From assembly GCA_028283605.1 (NCBI GenBank), contig JAPWKH010000008.1, forward strand, positions 62,001-126,000: a stretch of 64,000 nucleotides of DNA. Direction: 5' to 3'. Below, one piece after another: positions 10,152 through 18,487 of the stretch. Source of the DNA: Arachidicoccus sp. GTDB taxonomy: Bacteria; Bacteroidota; Bacteroidia; Chitinophagales; Chitinophagaceae. The translations under genes and the position numbers were made by a program. The notes below the pieces were generated by a model. That model was not told the origin of the DNA and did not search any database. It worked only from the letters and a program-made list of their open reading frames with translations. Each line of letters starts with the position of its first letter. Position 1 is the stretch's first letter.

Positions 10152-10994
10152 TCAGGCATAATGTTTCACTATTCTGATCGTCTCAATCGTCTCAGATACA
10201 GTTTGAAGAAAAGGTTGTTTCATACTGATATCGTTCAAAAAATCCTTGGGTGTATATCCCGAAAATGTTTTAAACTCCCTATTGAAATGGGATTGGTCGG
10301 CATAGTTCAAGCGGTAACCAATGTCGCTTAATTTTTGATATCGTTTATTTTTAAGTAAATGAATGGAGTGCTGAAATTTGGCAATGCGAATATATGTTTC
10401 GGGACTAACTCCTGTATATTCCTTGAATTTTCGCTGGAATTGTCTTGTCGAAACGTTGAAATAAGATGATAAAATATGGGGTTGAATATCTGATATATTC
10501 AGTTTAATCAGGCGAATACTTTTATCGATGGTCTTATCCTGTCTGTATTTCCATAAATATGCCGACAGTTTTTCTTCAATTGATCGAATGGCATTATGAG
10601 GAACGATCGTATTGTGCAATTGGTCGTTGAAATTCTTGGAAAAGAGATGTTCGGTATCAAGAATGGCATTTGTAATTTCCGAAGTGTTTATGCCGAACAG
10701 TGCTTTGAAAGCGGTTGGTTGAAAATTTACGCCCAAGACAAAAGCATTTCCCACGATTTGATTGATGCACGGCTTGGTACCTTGTCCGTAGGCAAATGAT
10801 ACCGGCAAATCTGAACCATCAGACCCCAACAGTGCAGAATGACCATTGTTGTGCTGAAAAATAATTCCCGGAGCTCCGTCTCCCATAATTCGGAATATTT
10901 GGGAATTGTTTTTAGTAGTTTCAATAGTCGTATACCAAAATTGTTTTACGACTTGTTTAAGATCTCCACGAGGTTCAACGGCGTTTAATTTCAC
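10152..10994 (-). CDS. AraC-family transcriptional regulator
   Basis: This 280-aa protein has an N-terminal sensing domain (DLKQVVKQFWYTTIE, GDGAPGIIFQHNNGHSALLG) and a C-terminal AraC/XylS double HTH (ISDIQPHILSSYFNVSTRQF, FKEYTGVSPETYIRIAKFQH, LSDIGYRLNYADQSHFNREF, FSGYTPKDFL). The N-terminal part resembles the DUF6597-type domain common in Bacteroidetes AraC proteins. It lies upstream of, and in the same direction as, the truncated MBL-fold gene with 68 bases between them, so it may once have formed a two-gene unit with it. Its natural target may now be gone. Confidence 0.85.
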   Translation of the reverse strand: MKLNAVEPRGDLKQVVKQFWYTTIETTKNNSQIFRIMGDGAPGIIFQHNNGHSALLGSDGSDLPVSFAYGQGTKPCINQIVGNAFVLGVNFQPTAFKALFGINTSEITNAILDTEHLFSKNFNDQLHNTIVPHNAIRSIEEKLSAYLWKYRQDKTIDKSIRLIKLNISDIQPHILSSYFNVSTRQFQRKFKEYTGVSPETYIRIAKFQHSIHLLKNKRYQKLSDIGYRLNYADQSHFNREFKTFSGYTPKDFLNDISMKQPFLQTVSETIETIRIVKHYA

Positions 10995-11038
10995 TCTTAA
11001 ATTTGTTTTTATTCGGAAACGTGTCTTTGTATCTGCTT

Positions 11039-11178
11039 GCCGCTAACTTTTCTGGGCTTGGCGATGGCGGGGCAATCGAAGCACTTCTGTTCGGCTAATG
11101 AACAAAAGTTCAATAGAAGTACAAATGTTCAATTTTGCACTTCAGCCCCGCTATTGCAAAATCGCTATTGTGCGTTCG
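11039..11178. repeat. attC-like inverted repeat downstream of the acetyltransferase
   Basis: About 140 bases form a long imperfect hairpin. The inner arms TTGGCGATGGCGGGGC (from about 11058) and GCCCCGCTATTGCAAA (to about 11154) pair over 16 positions, with 13 Watson-Crick pairs and two G-T pairs. Read on the minus strand it follows the acetyltransferase stop within 10 bases, opens with GAACGCAC and closes with GTTAGCGG, which resembles the outer ends of integron attC sites. No integrase is nearby. A simple terminator-like or REP-like repeat is the alternative. Confidence 0.4.
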
Positions 11179-11183
11179 TTTTT

Positions 11184-11810
11184 TTATTCGGTTAATTTAT
11201 CAATTTTGTTGTCTGTCAAGTTTTGAATGTTTTTTGTTATTCTTTCAATGTCCCAATTCCACCATTTGAGTTTTAATAATTTTGAAATTGTTTCTTCGGA
11301 AAATCGCTTTTTAATTTCTTTTGCGGGATTACCACCTACGATTGAATAAGGCTCGACATCTTTTATAACTGTCGAATTTGTCGCAATAATTGCTCCGTCT
11401 CCAATTGTCACTCCTGCCATTATTGTCGCATTGTAACCAATCCAAACATCATTACCAATATTTATGTCGCCTTTTTGTGGGTAAGATTTATTGTGCATTG
11501 CGTTTTCCCAACCTTTTCCAAAAATCGCAAAAGGATATGTTGTCAGAGCATTTGTCAAATGATTTGCCCCGTTCATTATAAATTTCACGTCTGAGGCAAT
11601 CATACAAAACTTCCCTATTATCAATTTGTCGCCTACAAAGTCAAAATGGTATTTTACATTTTTTTCGAAATTTTCCACGTTTTCAAAATCATCATAATAT
11701 GTGTAATCGCCTACAATAATATTCGGATTTTTTTGCCAATATTCTTTAAGGAAACAAAGTCTATCGTAATTTTCAAGTGGAAATCTAATGTCTTTATTTG
11801 GTCCTATCAT
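11184..11810 (-). CDS. CatB/Vat-like O-acetyltransferase (left-handed beta-helix)
   Basis: Starting at the ATG at 11810 gives MIGPNKDIRFPLENYDRLCF, the usual beginning of Vat/CatB xenobiotic acetyltransferases; an upstream in-frame start at 11855 would add 15 untypical residues. Hexapeptide repeats form the active-site face (IIGKFCMIASDVKFIMNGAN with the catalytic-type His in NGANHLT, then DINIGNDVWIGYNATIMAGV, TIGDGAIIATNSTVI, YSIVGGNPAKEIKKRF). Length (209 aa) fits the family, which acetylates streptogramin A or chloramphenicol; distant members act on unknown substrates, so resistance is not established. The gene stands alone and is followed by an attC-like repeat, suggesting a cassette-like acquisition. 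Confidence 0.85.
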   Translation of the reverse strand: MIGPNKDIRFPLENYDRLCFLKEYWQKNPNIIVGDYTYYDDFENVENFEKNVKYHFDFVGDKLIIGKFCMIASDVKFIMNGANHLTNALTTYPFAIFGKGWENAMHNKSYPQKGDINIGNDVWIGYNATIMAGVTIGDGAIIATNSTVIKDVEPYSIVGGNPAKEIKKRFSEETISKLLKLKWWNWDIERITKNIQNLTDNKIDKLTE

Positions 11811-12179
11811 AACGTTTTTTCTTTCGGTTTTCTGTAGCTCTAAGATGACGCACATTATTATATGCGTAAGTTAGATAAAATTCATTATTTCTACAAAATC
11901 ATTTTATTTTCTTGTTTTTCAATAGTTTACACTTATAGATTTCTTATGCGTATTTTTGATAATAATCTTTTAGATTAACGTATATTATACAAAATACGCA
12001 TTATGGATGCTTTGTTAAAAAAAATCTTTAATTTCCTTGGGGAGCATCGAAACAGAGCGGTTATATGGTGTAGCTTTCCCTATAGCAAAATTTATTATTG
12101 CAGTTTTAAGACGCAATTTTCCGAATGCGCAATGGAACCCATCGCAGAAAAAATGGTATATCACCTACCAGCCATTTTT

Positions 12180-12535
12180 TAGGTACAACTGAACCTTCCG
12201 GAGATGGAATATTCCGGTAAAGAGGTGGCTGCAGAAAAAGCGACCGCAGCACGTTGGAAAACGCTGCATTTGTCTTTGCCGTTTGTCTTATCTAATGGCA
12301 CAATACCAAAAAGGTCGCAAAACTTATTTTCTGAACGACCGGCAAATAATCAATAAGTTCTTTATTGTAATAAAGATAGTTGTTAAGCCCCACAAGTAAT
12401 ATGTTCAGAAGTTCGAACATAAAAAGTCCGAACGGCTTGATTTAAAAACCAAAAGAATACAAGTGTCAAACAAAGCACAAACATTCCTGTCATAGCGATT
12501 GGTTTAGCAGGGTCGTGTTGGCCGTTAAAAGCGTT
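12180..12535 (-). pseudogene. Possible relic of a membrane protein in an otherwise empty gap
   Basis: The 750-base stretch 11856-12610 has no proper gene. On the minus strand, fragments in shifting frames read AFNGQHDPAKPIAMTGMFVL, CLTLVFFWFLNQAVRTF, MFELLNILLVGLNNYLYYNK and ELIDYLPVVQKISFATFLV, which have the hydrophobicity of a membrane protein with several indels. I do not recognise the family. A 58-codon plus-strand ORF at 12003-12176 shows no recognisable motif and is probably chance. Confidence 0.3.
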
Positions 12536-12610
12536 GATGCATATTTAGCCATATAATACTGTATAAGAAACCGTATGTCAATACTCTAAGTATATAAAAG
12601 CATGACGCCG

Positions 12611-14275
12611 TTATTTTCCCTGCCTTTCTTTGATCATTGAAATAACGATTCCTATGCCCAAAATGGCGGAAATCACAAACCCTGCAAATCCCAGTACAGG
12701 AATATTGTAAATGAGCGGAGGCATTTTTGAAAACACCAATATGGCCGACCCGATGGACAATGCCATGATGATCAATGCAAGGGTAAGGCGGTCGGCACTT
12801 TTTTTAATCACATCCCTTGTTTCCGGCAGGCCGGGGATTTCATGTATGAGCTTAATGTCTTCATTGGCCAGCTTATTGAGCAATGCTTGTATATTTTCGG
12901 GCAGGTCGCCGATGGTTTCTCCAATGGTTTTTAGTTTGCCGGCACCTTTGGAGAGCAGGTAGGCGGGGCTGAGCCGTTTTTGGATAATCTTGTATCCATA
13001 AGGAGTCAGCCTTTCCACGATATTGAGGTCTGGTACCAGAGTGCGGCCAATGCCTTCAATCAATACCAGCCCACGCATCAGCATAAAAAAGTAATTGGGC
13101 AGCTGGATGTCGTTTTCATGAAATACTGCCTTGAGTTTATTCACGATGGTGGCCATGTCCATTTTGTCCACAGAGGTATTGTCCATCATGGTGCAGGCAT
13201 CGTACATCTGCCGTTGCAGCTTGGCTTCGTCCTTAATGTTGCATTTTACTGCCATTTTCTTCAGGACAACGATCAGTTTGGGTATATCCTTTAAGGAAAA
13301 ATAAACAATCAGGTCTTCCAGCAAGGACATTTCCGCCGGCAAAAGGCTACCCATATTGCCAAAATCAATGAATACAACCCTTCCGTCCCGCAGCACGAAG
13401 ATATTGCCGGGGTGCGGGTCACCGTGGAAAAAGCCATGGTCCAGTATCTGCCTGATATACAGGTCAAGGCCGGCAGTGGCAATAGCACCGGCATCGAGAT
13501 GTGCTTTTTTAAGGGTGGCCAGGTCCGTCACCTTGATACCATCTATCCATTCCATGCACAGGATATTGTCATTGGAATAAGTGGGGAAAGCTTCCGGTAC
13601 GTGCGTGGCGTCGTTGCCCTCAAAATTTTTGGCGAAACGTTGCATATTGAGCATTTCCTGCGACAGGGAAAGCTCGCCGTGGATGGATTCGTCAAAAGTT
13701 TCCAATACCTGTCCCAGGTTATAGGAGCGGATGGTTTCATTGTATTTTTCCAGCAGAGTAATCAGGTCTTTCATGATCAGTAGGTCGGCGTCTATTATTT
13801 CATCAATGCCGGGCCGCTTGATTTTAAGGATGATTTTTTCTTTCCTTTCTTTTAGCGTGGCCTTGTAGATCTGCGACATGGAAGCAGCAGCCATGGGCAT
13901 ATCGGACAGGCCGGAAAATATTTTTTCGGGTTGGATGCCCAGTTCTTTTTGCAGCAAGGCCTTTAGATCCAGTGGCTCTACTGCTACATTGTCCTGCAAG
14001 GTCTTGAGTTCCTTCACCAATTCCGGTGGGAATAGGTCGTCGCGGTTGCTGAACATTTGACCGAACTTGACATAGGTAGGCCCCAACTCTTCCAATGCCA
14101 TACGTATGCGCTGGTAAACGGTCAGGGAGGCAATGTCGGCCTTGCTTTCTTTTTCCTCCGGTGCTATATGGCTGTCCCAGCTTGTCCTGATGCGGGAGAC
14201 AATATCGGCAAAGCCGTATTTCGTCAATATGGCAATAAGGCGTGCGGTTCTTTTGATTTTCTTTTCCGAATCCAT
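12611..14275 (-). CDS. UbiB/AarF (ABC1, COQ8-like) atypical kinase
   Basis: This 554-aa protein carries the ABC1/UbiB signature: KFGQMFSNRDDLFPPELVKE (KxGQ motif, about residues 70-90), the Ala-rich nucleotide loop AAASMSQIYKATL, the Lys motif ILKIKRPGI, and the catalytic/metal segment FFHGDPHPGNIF followed by VVFIDFGNMG. Two hydrophobic helices at the C terminus (LIIMALSIGSAILVF, LGFAGFVISAILGIGIVI) anchor it in the membrane. Family members support ubiquinone or menaquinone biosynthesis or lipid homeostasis through ATPase activity. It heads a minus-strand group, 31 bases from the patatin gene, and the group has visibly higher GC than its surroundings. Confidence 0.9.
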   Translation of the reverse strand: MDSEKKIKRTARLIAILTKYGFADIVSRIRTSWDSHIAPEEKESKADIASLTVYQRIRMALEELGPTYVKFGQMFSNRDDLFPPELVKELKTLQDNVAVEPLDLKALLQKELGIQPEKIFSGLSDMPMAAASMSQIYKATLKERKEKIILKIKRPGIDEIIDADLLIMKDLITLLEKYNETIRSYNLGQVLETFDESIHGELSLSQEMLNMQRFAKNFEGNDATHVPEAFPTYSNDNILCMEWIDGIKVTDLATLKKAHLDAGAIATAGLDLYIRQILDHGFFHGDPHPGNIFVLRDGRVVFIDFGNMGSLLPAEMSLLEDLIVYFSLKDIPKLIVVLKKMAVKCNIKDEAKLQRQMYDACTMMDNTSVDKMDMATIVNKLKAVFHENDIQLPNYFFMLMRGLVLIEGIGRTLVPDLNIVERLTPYGYKIIQKRLSPAYLLSKGAGKLKTIGETIGDLPENIQALLNKLANEDIKLIHEIPGLPETRDVIKKSADRLTLALIIMALSIGSAILVFSKMPPLIYNIPVLGFAGFVISAILGIGIVISMIKERQGK

Positions 14276-14306
14276 ATCCCAGTCGTTTTTTTTTAAAATT
14301 TACCGG

Positions 14307-15083
14307 TCAGTAACCTTTCTCTTGCAGCAATTGCAAGGTATAATCGTAAGTATAATCGAACATTTCCGTTATTTGTTTCTTGTCAAACATGCTGAACCGC
14401 GTCATATCCGGCGGGTCAATGAACAAGTCGCAAAAAGGGACTTTCATATAAACCGTATTGTTCAATAACAGATGGTAAGACCTGTCCAGCATCTGGCGCC
14501 GGCTAAGCGTGCCGGCAACATGCTTGTCCAGCGCATTGACATGCACGCCGATCAGAAAGTCGCATTGCGTTTTGATGGGTTCTATCGGCAGGTTGTCGGT
14601 AATGCCGCCGTCAAGATAGGTTTTGCCGTTAAAAGAAACGGCAGGGAACACCAATGGCAGGCAGGCGGAAGCCAGCAATGCATTGCAAAGGTCGCCCTCA
14701 TTGAAATATTCCGTGTTGGCCTCACTGATATCCGTTGCGGCCACATATAACGGTATTTTCAGATTCTCCAGTTTGTTATCCGGAAAATAGCGCTGGTACA
14801 GCATTTTGAATGCAGAAGTACCAAACCAGCCGCCTTTCCGCAGTCTTAGGTTGACCGGGGAAAAGAAACGCGTCTCCTGCGCAATGGACATAATCTCATC
14901 CGGCGAATGGCCGGCAGCGTAAAAAGCGCCTATGATGGCACCGGCGCTGGTGCCGGACAGGACACAAGGTTTGATGTTGTGCTCCTCCAGTGCCTTGATA
15001 ACGCCTAAATGGCCGATACCGCGCATCCCTCCGCCGGACAATACCAGCCCCACTTTTTTATTTGCTATTTCGCTGATGGACAT
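14307..15083 (-). CDS. Patatin-like phospholipase (RssA type)
   Basis: The protein has the complete patatin layout: oxyanion motif LSGGGMRGIGHLGVIKAL, nucleophile elbow GTSAGAIIGAFYAAG (GxSxG) and the catalytic Asp in YLDGGITDNLPI. It is expected to hydrolyse acyl chains of membrane lipids; the physiological substrate is unknown. I chose the ATG at 15083 (MSISEIANKK). The open frame runs up to 15158, but that extension is encoded by a dispersed intergenic hairpin (15127-15164), so it is unlikely to be protein. The gene lies between a UbiB-like kinase and an HdeD-like membrane protein on the same strand. Confidence 0.88.
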   Translation of the reverse strand: MSISEIANKKVGLVLSGGGMRGIGHLGVIKALEEHNIKPCVLSGTSAGAIIGAFYAAGHSPDEIMSIAQETRFFSPVNLRLRKGGWFGTSAFKMLYQRYFPDNKLENLKIPLYVAATDISEANTEYFNEGDLCNALLASACLPLVFPAVSFNGKTYLDGGITDNLPIEPIKTQCDFLIGVHVNALDKHVAGTLSRRQMLDRSYHLLLNNTVYMKVPFCDLFIDPPDMTRFSMFDKKQITEMFDYTYDYTLQLLQEKGY

Positions 15084-15126
15084 ACATAACTGAATCATAC
15101 TTTCCGTAAACCGCATAGATGGACAA

Positions 15127-15164
15127 CCACGGATACACAGATGGAAATATCCGTGCATCCGTGG
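15127..15164. repeat. Intergenic hairpin, CACGGAT family
   Basis: CCACGGATACACAGAT and ATATCCGTGCATCCGTGG are imperfect inverted arms around a short loop. It shares the CACGGAT/ATCCGTG arm vocabulary with the hairpin at 15815-15874, and more loosely with that at 51545-51606. It lies between the patatin and HdeD-like genes. Confidence 0.7.
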
Positions 15165-15185
15165 CCCATCTAATTACCGCAACTG

Positions 15186-15779
15186 CTAATTTCCAAAGCG
15201 TTCTTCTACAGAATCACGCAGTTCCTTACTCCAATTCTTGATATTTTTCACCTTAATGGAAAAAACAATATGGTATATACCGATGACGATCAAACCTGCA
15301 CCCACGAATAAAATTAAAGTATAGCCTGACAGGAACGGATTCCAGATAAGTACCACGGAAGCAAATACGCTTAAAATGCCCAGTATCAACAACCAGCCCC
15401 AACCTGATCCCGGCAGACGTTTCAGTTCCACGGAAGTGCCAATGGTGGTAAAAGAACGGAAAAGCAACCAAAAACCAAAAAACAAGGTCAGTGTAAAGGG
15501 CTGCAATTCCGGTCTGCGGATCAGGAAAATGCCGATAAACAAGTCAATCAATCCGCTGATCAGCCCCCAGATCCATCCGGCGAGCAAAGAACTGTTGGCG
15601 ATGGAAAACCCTATTTCCAAAATACCGGAAACCAGAAATCCGATACTGAACAATACGGACAATGTAAGAAATGATTCCACCGGTGTATTTAATACATAAA
15701 CGCCGAGAATGATGTATAAAATGCCAATAATTAATGGCAGATACCAGTACTTGGCGATTTTTGAAATTACGTTTGGCAT
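15186..15779 (-). CDS. HdeD-like (DUF308) membrane protein
   Basis: This 197-aa protein consists of six hydrophobic segments, including WYLPLIIGILYIILGVYVL, FLTLSVLFSIGFLVSGILEI, GWIWGLISGLIDLFIGIFLI and FTLTLFFGFWLLFRSF, ending in a basic tail (KVKNIKNWSKELRDSVEERF). Spacing and repeat of the helix pairs match the HdeD/DUF308 family, inner-membrane proteins linked to acid resistance in E. coli; the molecular role is not known. It belongs to the same minus-strand group as its neighbours. Hairpins of the CACGGAT family flank it on both sides. Confidence 0.85.
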   Translation of the reverse strand: MPNVISKIAKYWYLPLIIGILYIILGVYVLNTPVESFLTLSVLFSIGFLVSGILEIGFSIANSSLLAGWIWGLISGLIDLFIGIFLIRRPELQPFTLTLFFGFWLLFRSFTTIGTSVELKRLPGSGWGWLLILGILSVFASVVLIWNPFLSGYTLILFVGAGLIVIGIYHIVFSIKVKNIKNWSKELRDSVEERFGN

Positions 15780-15814
15780 GATTTTTTGAGTTTAATTTTT
15801 AATGATTTTTATTG

Positions 15815-15874
15815 CTCACGGATTCCACGGATCTTCCCGGATTTTTTTCTGTTTTCATCCGTGGAATTTGTGAG
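15815..15874. repeat. Intergenic hairpin, CACGGAT family
   Basis: CTCACGGATTCCACGGAT (15815-15832) pairs with ATCCGTGGAATTTGTGAG (ending 15874), 16 of 18 positions, around a T-rich loop. It lies between the HdeD-like gene and the DUF1269-like gene and may also work as a terminator. Confidence 0.8.
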
Positions 15875-15885
15875 AAAATAATTTT

Positions 15886-16683
15886 TTACGCATCCAGTTT
15901 TTCTTTCAGTTCAGCAAGCTTTTGCTCCTGCTCCGCAATCTGTTTTTCGATGCGCTCTTTCTTCTTTTCGTCAATGGAGGATTGGACGTCCGCTTTCCAT
16001 TTACTTGCTTTCCCCTTGAGCTTGGAAACCCAGCTTTCGTACTGGTCTTTCTGCTGAGTCGCTTTTTTCTCCATAATACCGGCTACAAATTTTTCCCGCG
16101 AAGCACGCAGTTCATCCCTTTCCTTACCAATGGATTCTTTGGCATCTCCCACGGCAGCGTCAAATTCTTTGTCCAGTTCGTCTATTTCCTTGTCCAGTTC
16201 GTTCAGGTGGTCGTTGACCAGTTCGTCAAAAGCCTTGTCCGCGTCAAGTCGTGTCATTTTTGCGTTCAAATCCGCAAAGGAAGTATCCAAAGGCGTAGTC
16301 CATTCTTCCTCCACGTGTGCTATCAATGCCGTCTTGCCATCAGGGATGGACTGCGAAATTTTGTCGACATATTCCGAAGTGTGGTCGGAATGTATCAGGT
16401 CGCCCGTAGCACCAAACAGTGAACCGAAGGCTGCCCCTAACAATACGCCGATCGGGCCTCCCAGAATGCCAATCAGAGACCCGGTAAGCGCACCCGTAGC
16501 GGTGTAGGTAAGATCGTCTTCCCCTTTCACGTTTTTCAGTACCGCTTTTCCGGTCTCGTCTTTAGTGATTACGACCGATTCCCCCAAGGAAATATCATCC
16601 GTGGCATCCAGTTCCTGTAATTTCTGTTGTCCCTTAAACGCTGCTTCTTCACTGTCAAAAACAGCATAAATAATCTTTTCCAT
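15886..16683 (-). CDS. DUF1269-like membrane-associated coiled-coil protein
   Basis: The first 110 residues form a DUF1269-like domain: MEKIIYAVFDSEEAAFKGQQ, then a glycine-rich hydrophobic segment ATGALTGSLIGILGGPIGVL continuing LGAAFGSLFGATGD, then IPDGKTALIAHVEEEW. The rest (about residues 135-265) is highly charged and predicted to be long coiled coil (NELDKEIDELDKEFDAAVGD; IAEQEQKLAELKEKL at the end). The domain is common in proteins next to stress or membrane genes, without a known activity. The coiled-coil extension is longer than in the minimal family. It is the upstream gene of the minus-strand group ending at 12611. Confidence 0.75.
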   Translation of the reverse strand: MEKIIYAVFDSEEAAFKGQQKLQELDATDDISLGESVVITKDETGKAVLKNVKGEDDLTYTATGALTGSLIGILGGPIGVLLGAAFGSLFGATGDLIHSDHTSEYVDKISQSIPDGKTALIAHVEEEWTTPLDTSFADLNAKMTRLDADKAFDELVNDHLNELDKEIDELDKEFDAAVGDAKESIGKERDELRASREKFVAGIMEKKATQQKDQYESWVSKLKGKASKWKADVQSSIDEKKKERIEKQIAEQEQKLAELKEKLDA

Positions 16684-16919
16684 TTGAATTGTATATTTTA
16701 GATTGTTAAAAATAAAAACTGATTACGGTAGCCAAGCCATACGTTGATGGCGAGCCTATACAAAATTACGTTTATTTCAATTTTCCGATAATATATTTAT
16801 AGTCAGCTAATTTTTGGCGATAACTGGCATACTGCAGAATGTGATTACATAGAGCAGTTAAATCTTGTTGAAATTGAGCACCCTGAGTTGATGTTCACAA
16901 GTTGTATAAAGAGGTTGTG

Positions 16920-17035
16920 TCATTTGTCAGCAGTCATACGTTCGGCAGAAGGGTTTTCCAGGCTGCCGCTGAAGGCACGGTGCATATACCGAACAGGTGC
17001 ATGCGCTTCATTTTGTCGAGTGTTGCTTCGTTCAT
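16920..17035 (-). pseudogene. IS21 istB, N-terminal fragment
   Basis: From ATG at 17035 the minus strand reads MNEATLDKMKRMHLFG, then after a one-base shift MHRAFSGSLENPSAERMTAD followed by a stop. This is the conserved beginning of Bacteroidetes IstB helper ATPases. The AAA+ core with Walker motifs is missing entirely. It follows istA with about 40 bases between them, as in intact IS21 elements. Confidence 0.75.
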
Positions 17036-17075
17036 TGTGTTTTATTTTTTGAATGAATAAATATGCTGTGTTGTA

Positions 17076-17851
17076 TTATTGATAATATTCTTTGCCGCGT
17101 ATGTTGTGGTGTTCGGGCATTTGTGCTTGTCCTATAGTATCCCTTTCTTCTTCGGTCAGCCTGTCCAGGTTCTTATCCAGTCCAGTATCTGAACGATAAT
17201 GGGATAATTGTATACACCGTAACTGTTCGCCCTGCGGCAGGCATTGATAAGCCTTTCCGTTCCAGCTTTTCTTTTCAACTGCAATATGCCCGAACAGGAT
17301 TTATAGGCTTGTTCGGGGTGCGCTTTGTGTTCTATAACCTGTATGATGTAAGCGGCAACATCTTCATGTACAGCTGCTGCTTCCTCAATGAACTTCTCGG
17401 GCGTCCAGTCGCTCAGGAAGCGATGGGCGGAAGCGAGGTGTTCGCTGTTGGTCGTGTAAGTATATTTTCGATAACTGCGTTGGTGCAGGGCTATACGTTC
17501 ATATTTGTAAAACAGTTCCACTTGTATCGAGTTATATAGCAGCTTTACTTTCTTACCGATAAAACGGTATGGGACGCTGTAGTAATGAGGAAGCAAGCTT
17601 TGTAAATCAAGGTAACGTTCATCAGCCGGCGGCGCTTGTTCCTGCGGCGTGAACAGTTGACTCAGACCGTAATCGTCCATGCTGTTTATATCAGTCAAAG
17701 TCAGCCGCAGCTCCCTAAACCGCTCAATATATTTTTTAACTGTATTGCGCGATGTCGCCGTCAATATACTGATTTGTTTCTTACTCCGCCCTTGACCGTA
17801 CAGGCGTAACACTTGTCTTAATCGGCTCATGGATATTGCTTTATTGGACAT
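17076..17851 (-). pseudogene. istA: IS21 istA with the integrase core deleted
   Basis: The N-terminal HTH is present (MSRLRQVLRLYGQGRSKKQI, then LTATSRNTVKKYIERF). After about residue 80 the protein jumps to the IstA C-terminal region (LLPHYYSVPYRFIGKKVKLL, then HQRSYRKYTYTTNSEHLASA, then RFLSDWTPEKFIEEAA). The rve/DDE catalytic domain of about 250 residues is missing. Near the end a one-base shift creates an early stop at 17156; the original frame continues as KNLDRLTEEERDTIGQAQMP and ends at 17076. Upstream lie IS end repeats and a host gene fragment. Confidence 0.85.
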
Positions 17852-17934
17852 CTGATTTGGATTTTATGATCCAATATCAAACCTTCCTTTAAAACAACCT
17901 CCTATAAAATTACTATGCTCAATTTGCGCCAAAT

Positions 17935-18069
17935 CATGCCACGATCGAGCAGCGGCAGATAGTAAGAATAGAATATCGGTACATAGGCACTCGCTCCATA
18001 AGCGCCATACCCTTCCATAAAACAGATATTGTTGCCGTCTTTTTTCAATTTGCTTTTGTCTGGAAAATT
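17935..18069 (-). pseudogene. Prolyl oligopeptidase, middle fragment (inverted)
   Basis: The minus strand reads NFPDKSKLKKDGNNICFMEG, then YGAYGASAYVPIFYSYYLPL, then LDRGM, a stretch typical of S9A prolyl oligopeptidases just before their catalytic domain core. It is bounded by IS21 end motifs on both sides. Joined through the shared bases CATG to the plus-strand fragment at 18134 it gives one continuous reading LLDRGMVLAFAHVRGGG, the expected family sequence, so the two pieces were once one gene. Confidence 0.75.
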
Positions 18070-18133
18070 TGGTTACGTAGAGCATAAAATCTGTACGATA
18101 TAGAGCATATCAATTTGGATCAAATTGAGCACC

Positions 18134-18487
18134 ATGGTGCTGGCATTTGCCCACGTCCGCGGCGGTGGCGAAAAAGGCAATGGCTGGTATCTTGGCGGAA
18201 AGAAAACCACCAAGCCCAATACCTGGAAAGACTTTAATGCCTGTACCAAATGGCTTATCAAAAACAAATATACTTTGCATCAAAAATTCGACATTTCAGG
18301 AGCGAGTGCCGGCGATGTTTTAATCGACAGAGGCATAAATGCGTCCGGTAATTCTGTGCTTTTAGATGTAAACTATGCAGGCGGGCATTTCGGAGACAGT
18401 ACATTGGACGAACAATACGTGCAAATGACAAAGAAATATGTTTTTTTGCTGCGGCAAACAAGAAATCCTAAATTTCTTATAAGATAA
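18134..18487 (+). pseudogene. Prolyl oligopeptidase, C-terminal fragment
   Basis: The frame reads MVLAFAHVRGGGEKGNGWYL, then GGKKTTKPNTWKDFNACTKW, then DISGASAGDVLIDRGI, and ends with VNYAGGHFGDSTLDEQYVQM and YVFLLRQT. The nucleophile Ser motif GASAG and the catalytic His motif GGHF are visible. Roughly 100 residues normally found between them, including the catalytic Asp, are deleted, so the fragment cannot be an enzyme. Its 5' side abuts an IS21 end. The N-terminal propeller half of the gene is not in the neighbourhood. Confidence 0.8.

Larger units (their letters stand above)
16871..18133 (-). mobile_element. IS21-family remnant with an inverted host-gene segment
   Basis: The segment contains truncated istB and istA on the minus strand, a 135-base piece of a prolyl oligopeptidase gene on the minus strand, and repeated IS end motifs. 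AAATTGAGCA occurs at 16871-16880 and 18122-18131, and its inverse TGCTCAATTT at 17916-17925. Near the ends ATTTGGATCAAATTGAGCA (18113-18131) and ATTTGGCGCAAATTGAGCA (minus strand, about 17916-17934) differ at two bases. IS21 elements normally encode a DDE transposase (IstA) and an ATPase helper (IstB) over about 2 kb; here both are crippled. Confidence 0.75.

Noticed and set aside
11856-12610. A small defence or toxin-antitoxin gene pair in the gap
   Set aside because: The plus-strand ORF at 12003-12176 has no toxin or antitoxin character, and the minus-strand pieces look like a decayed membrane protein.
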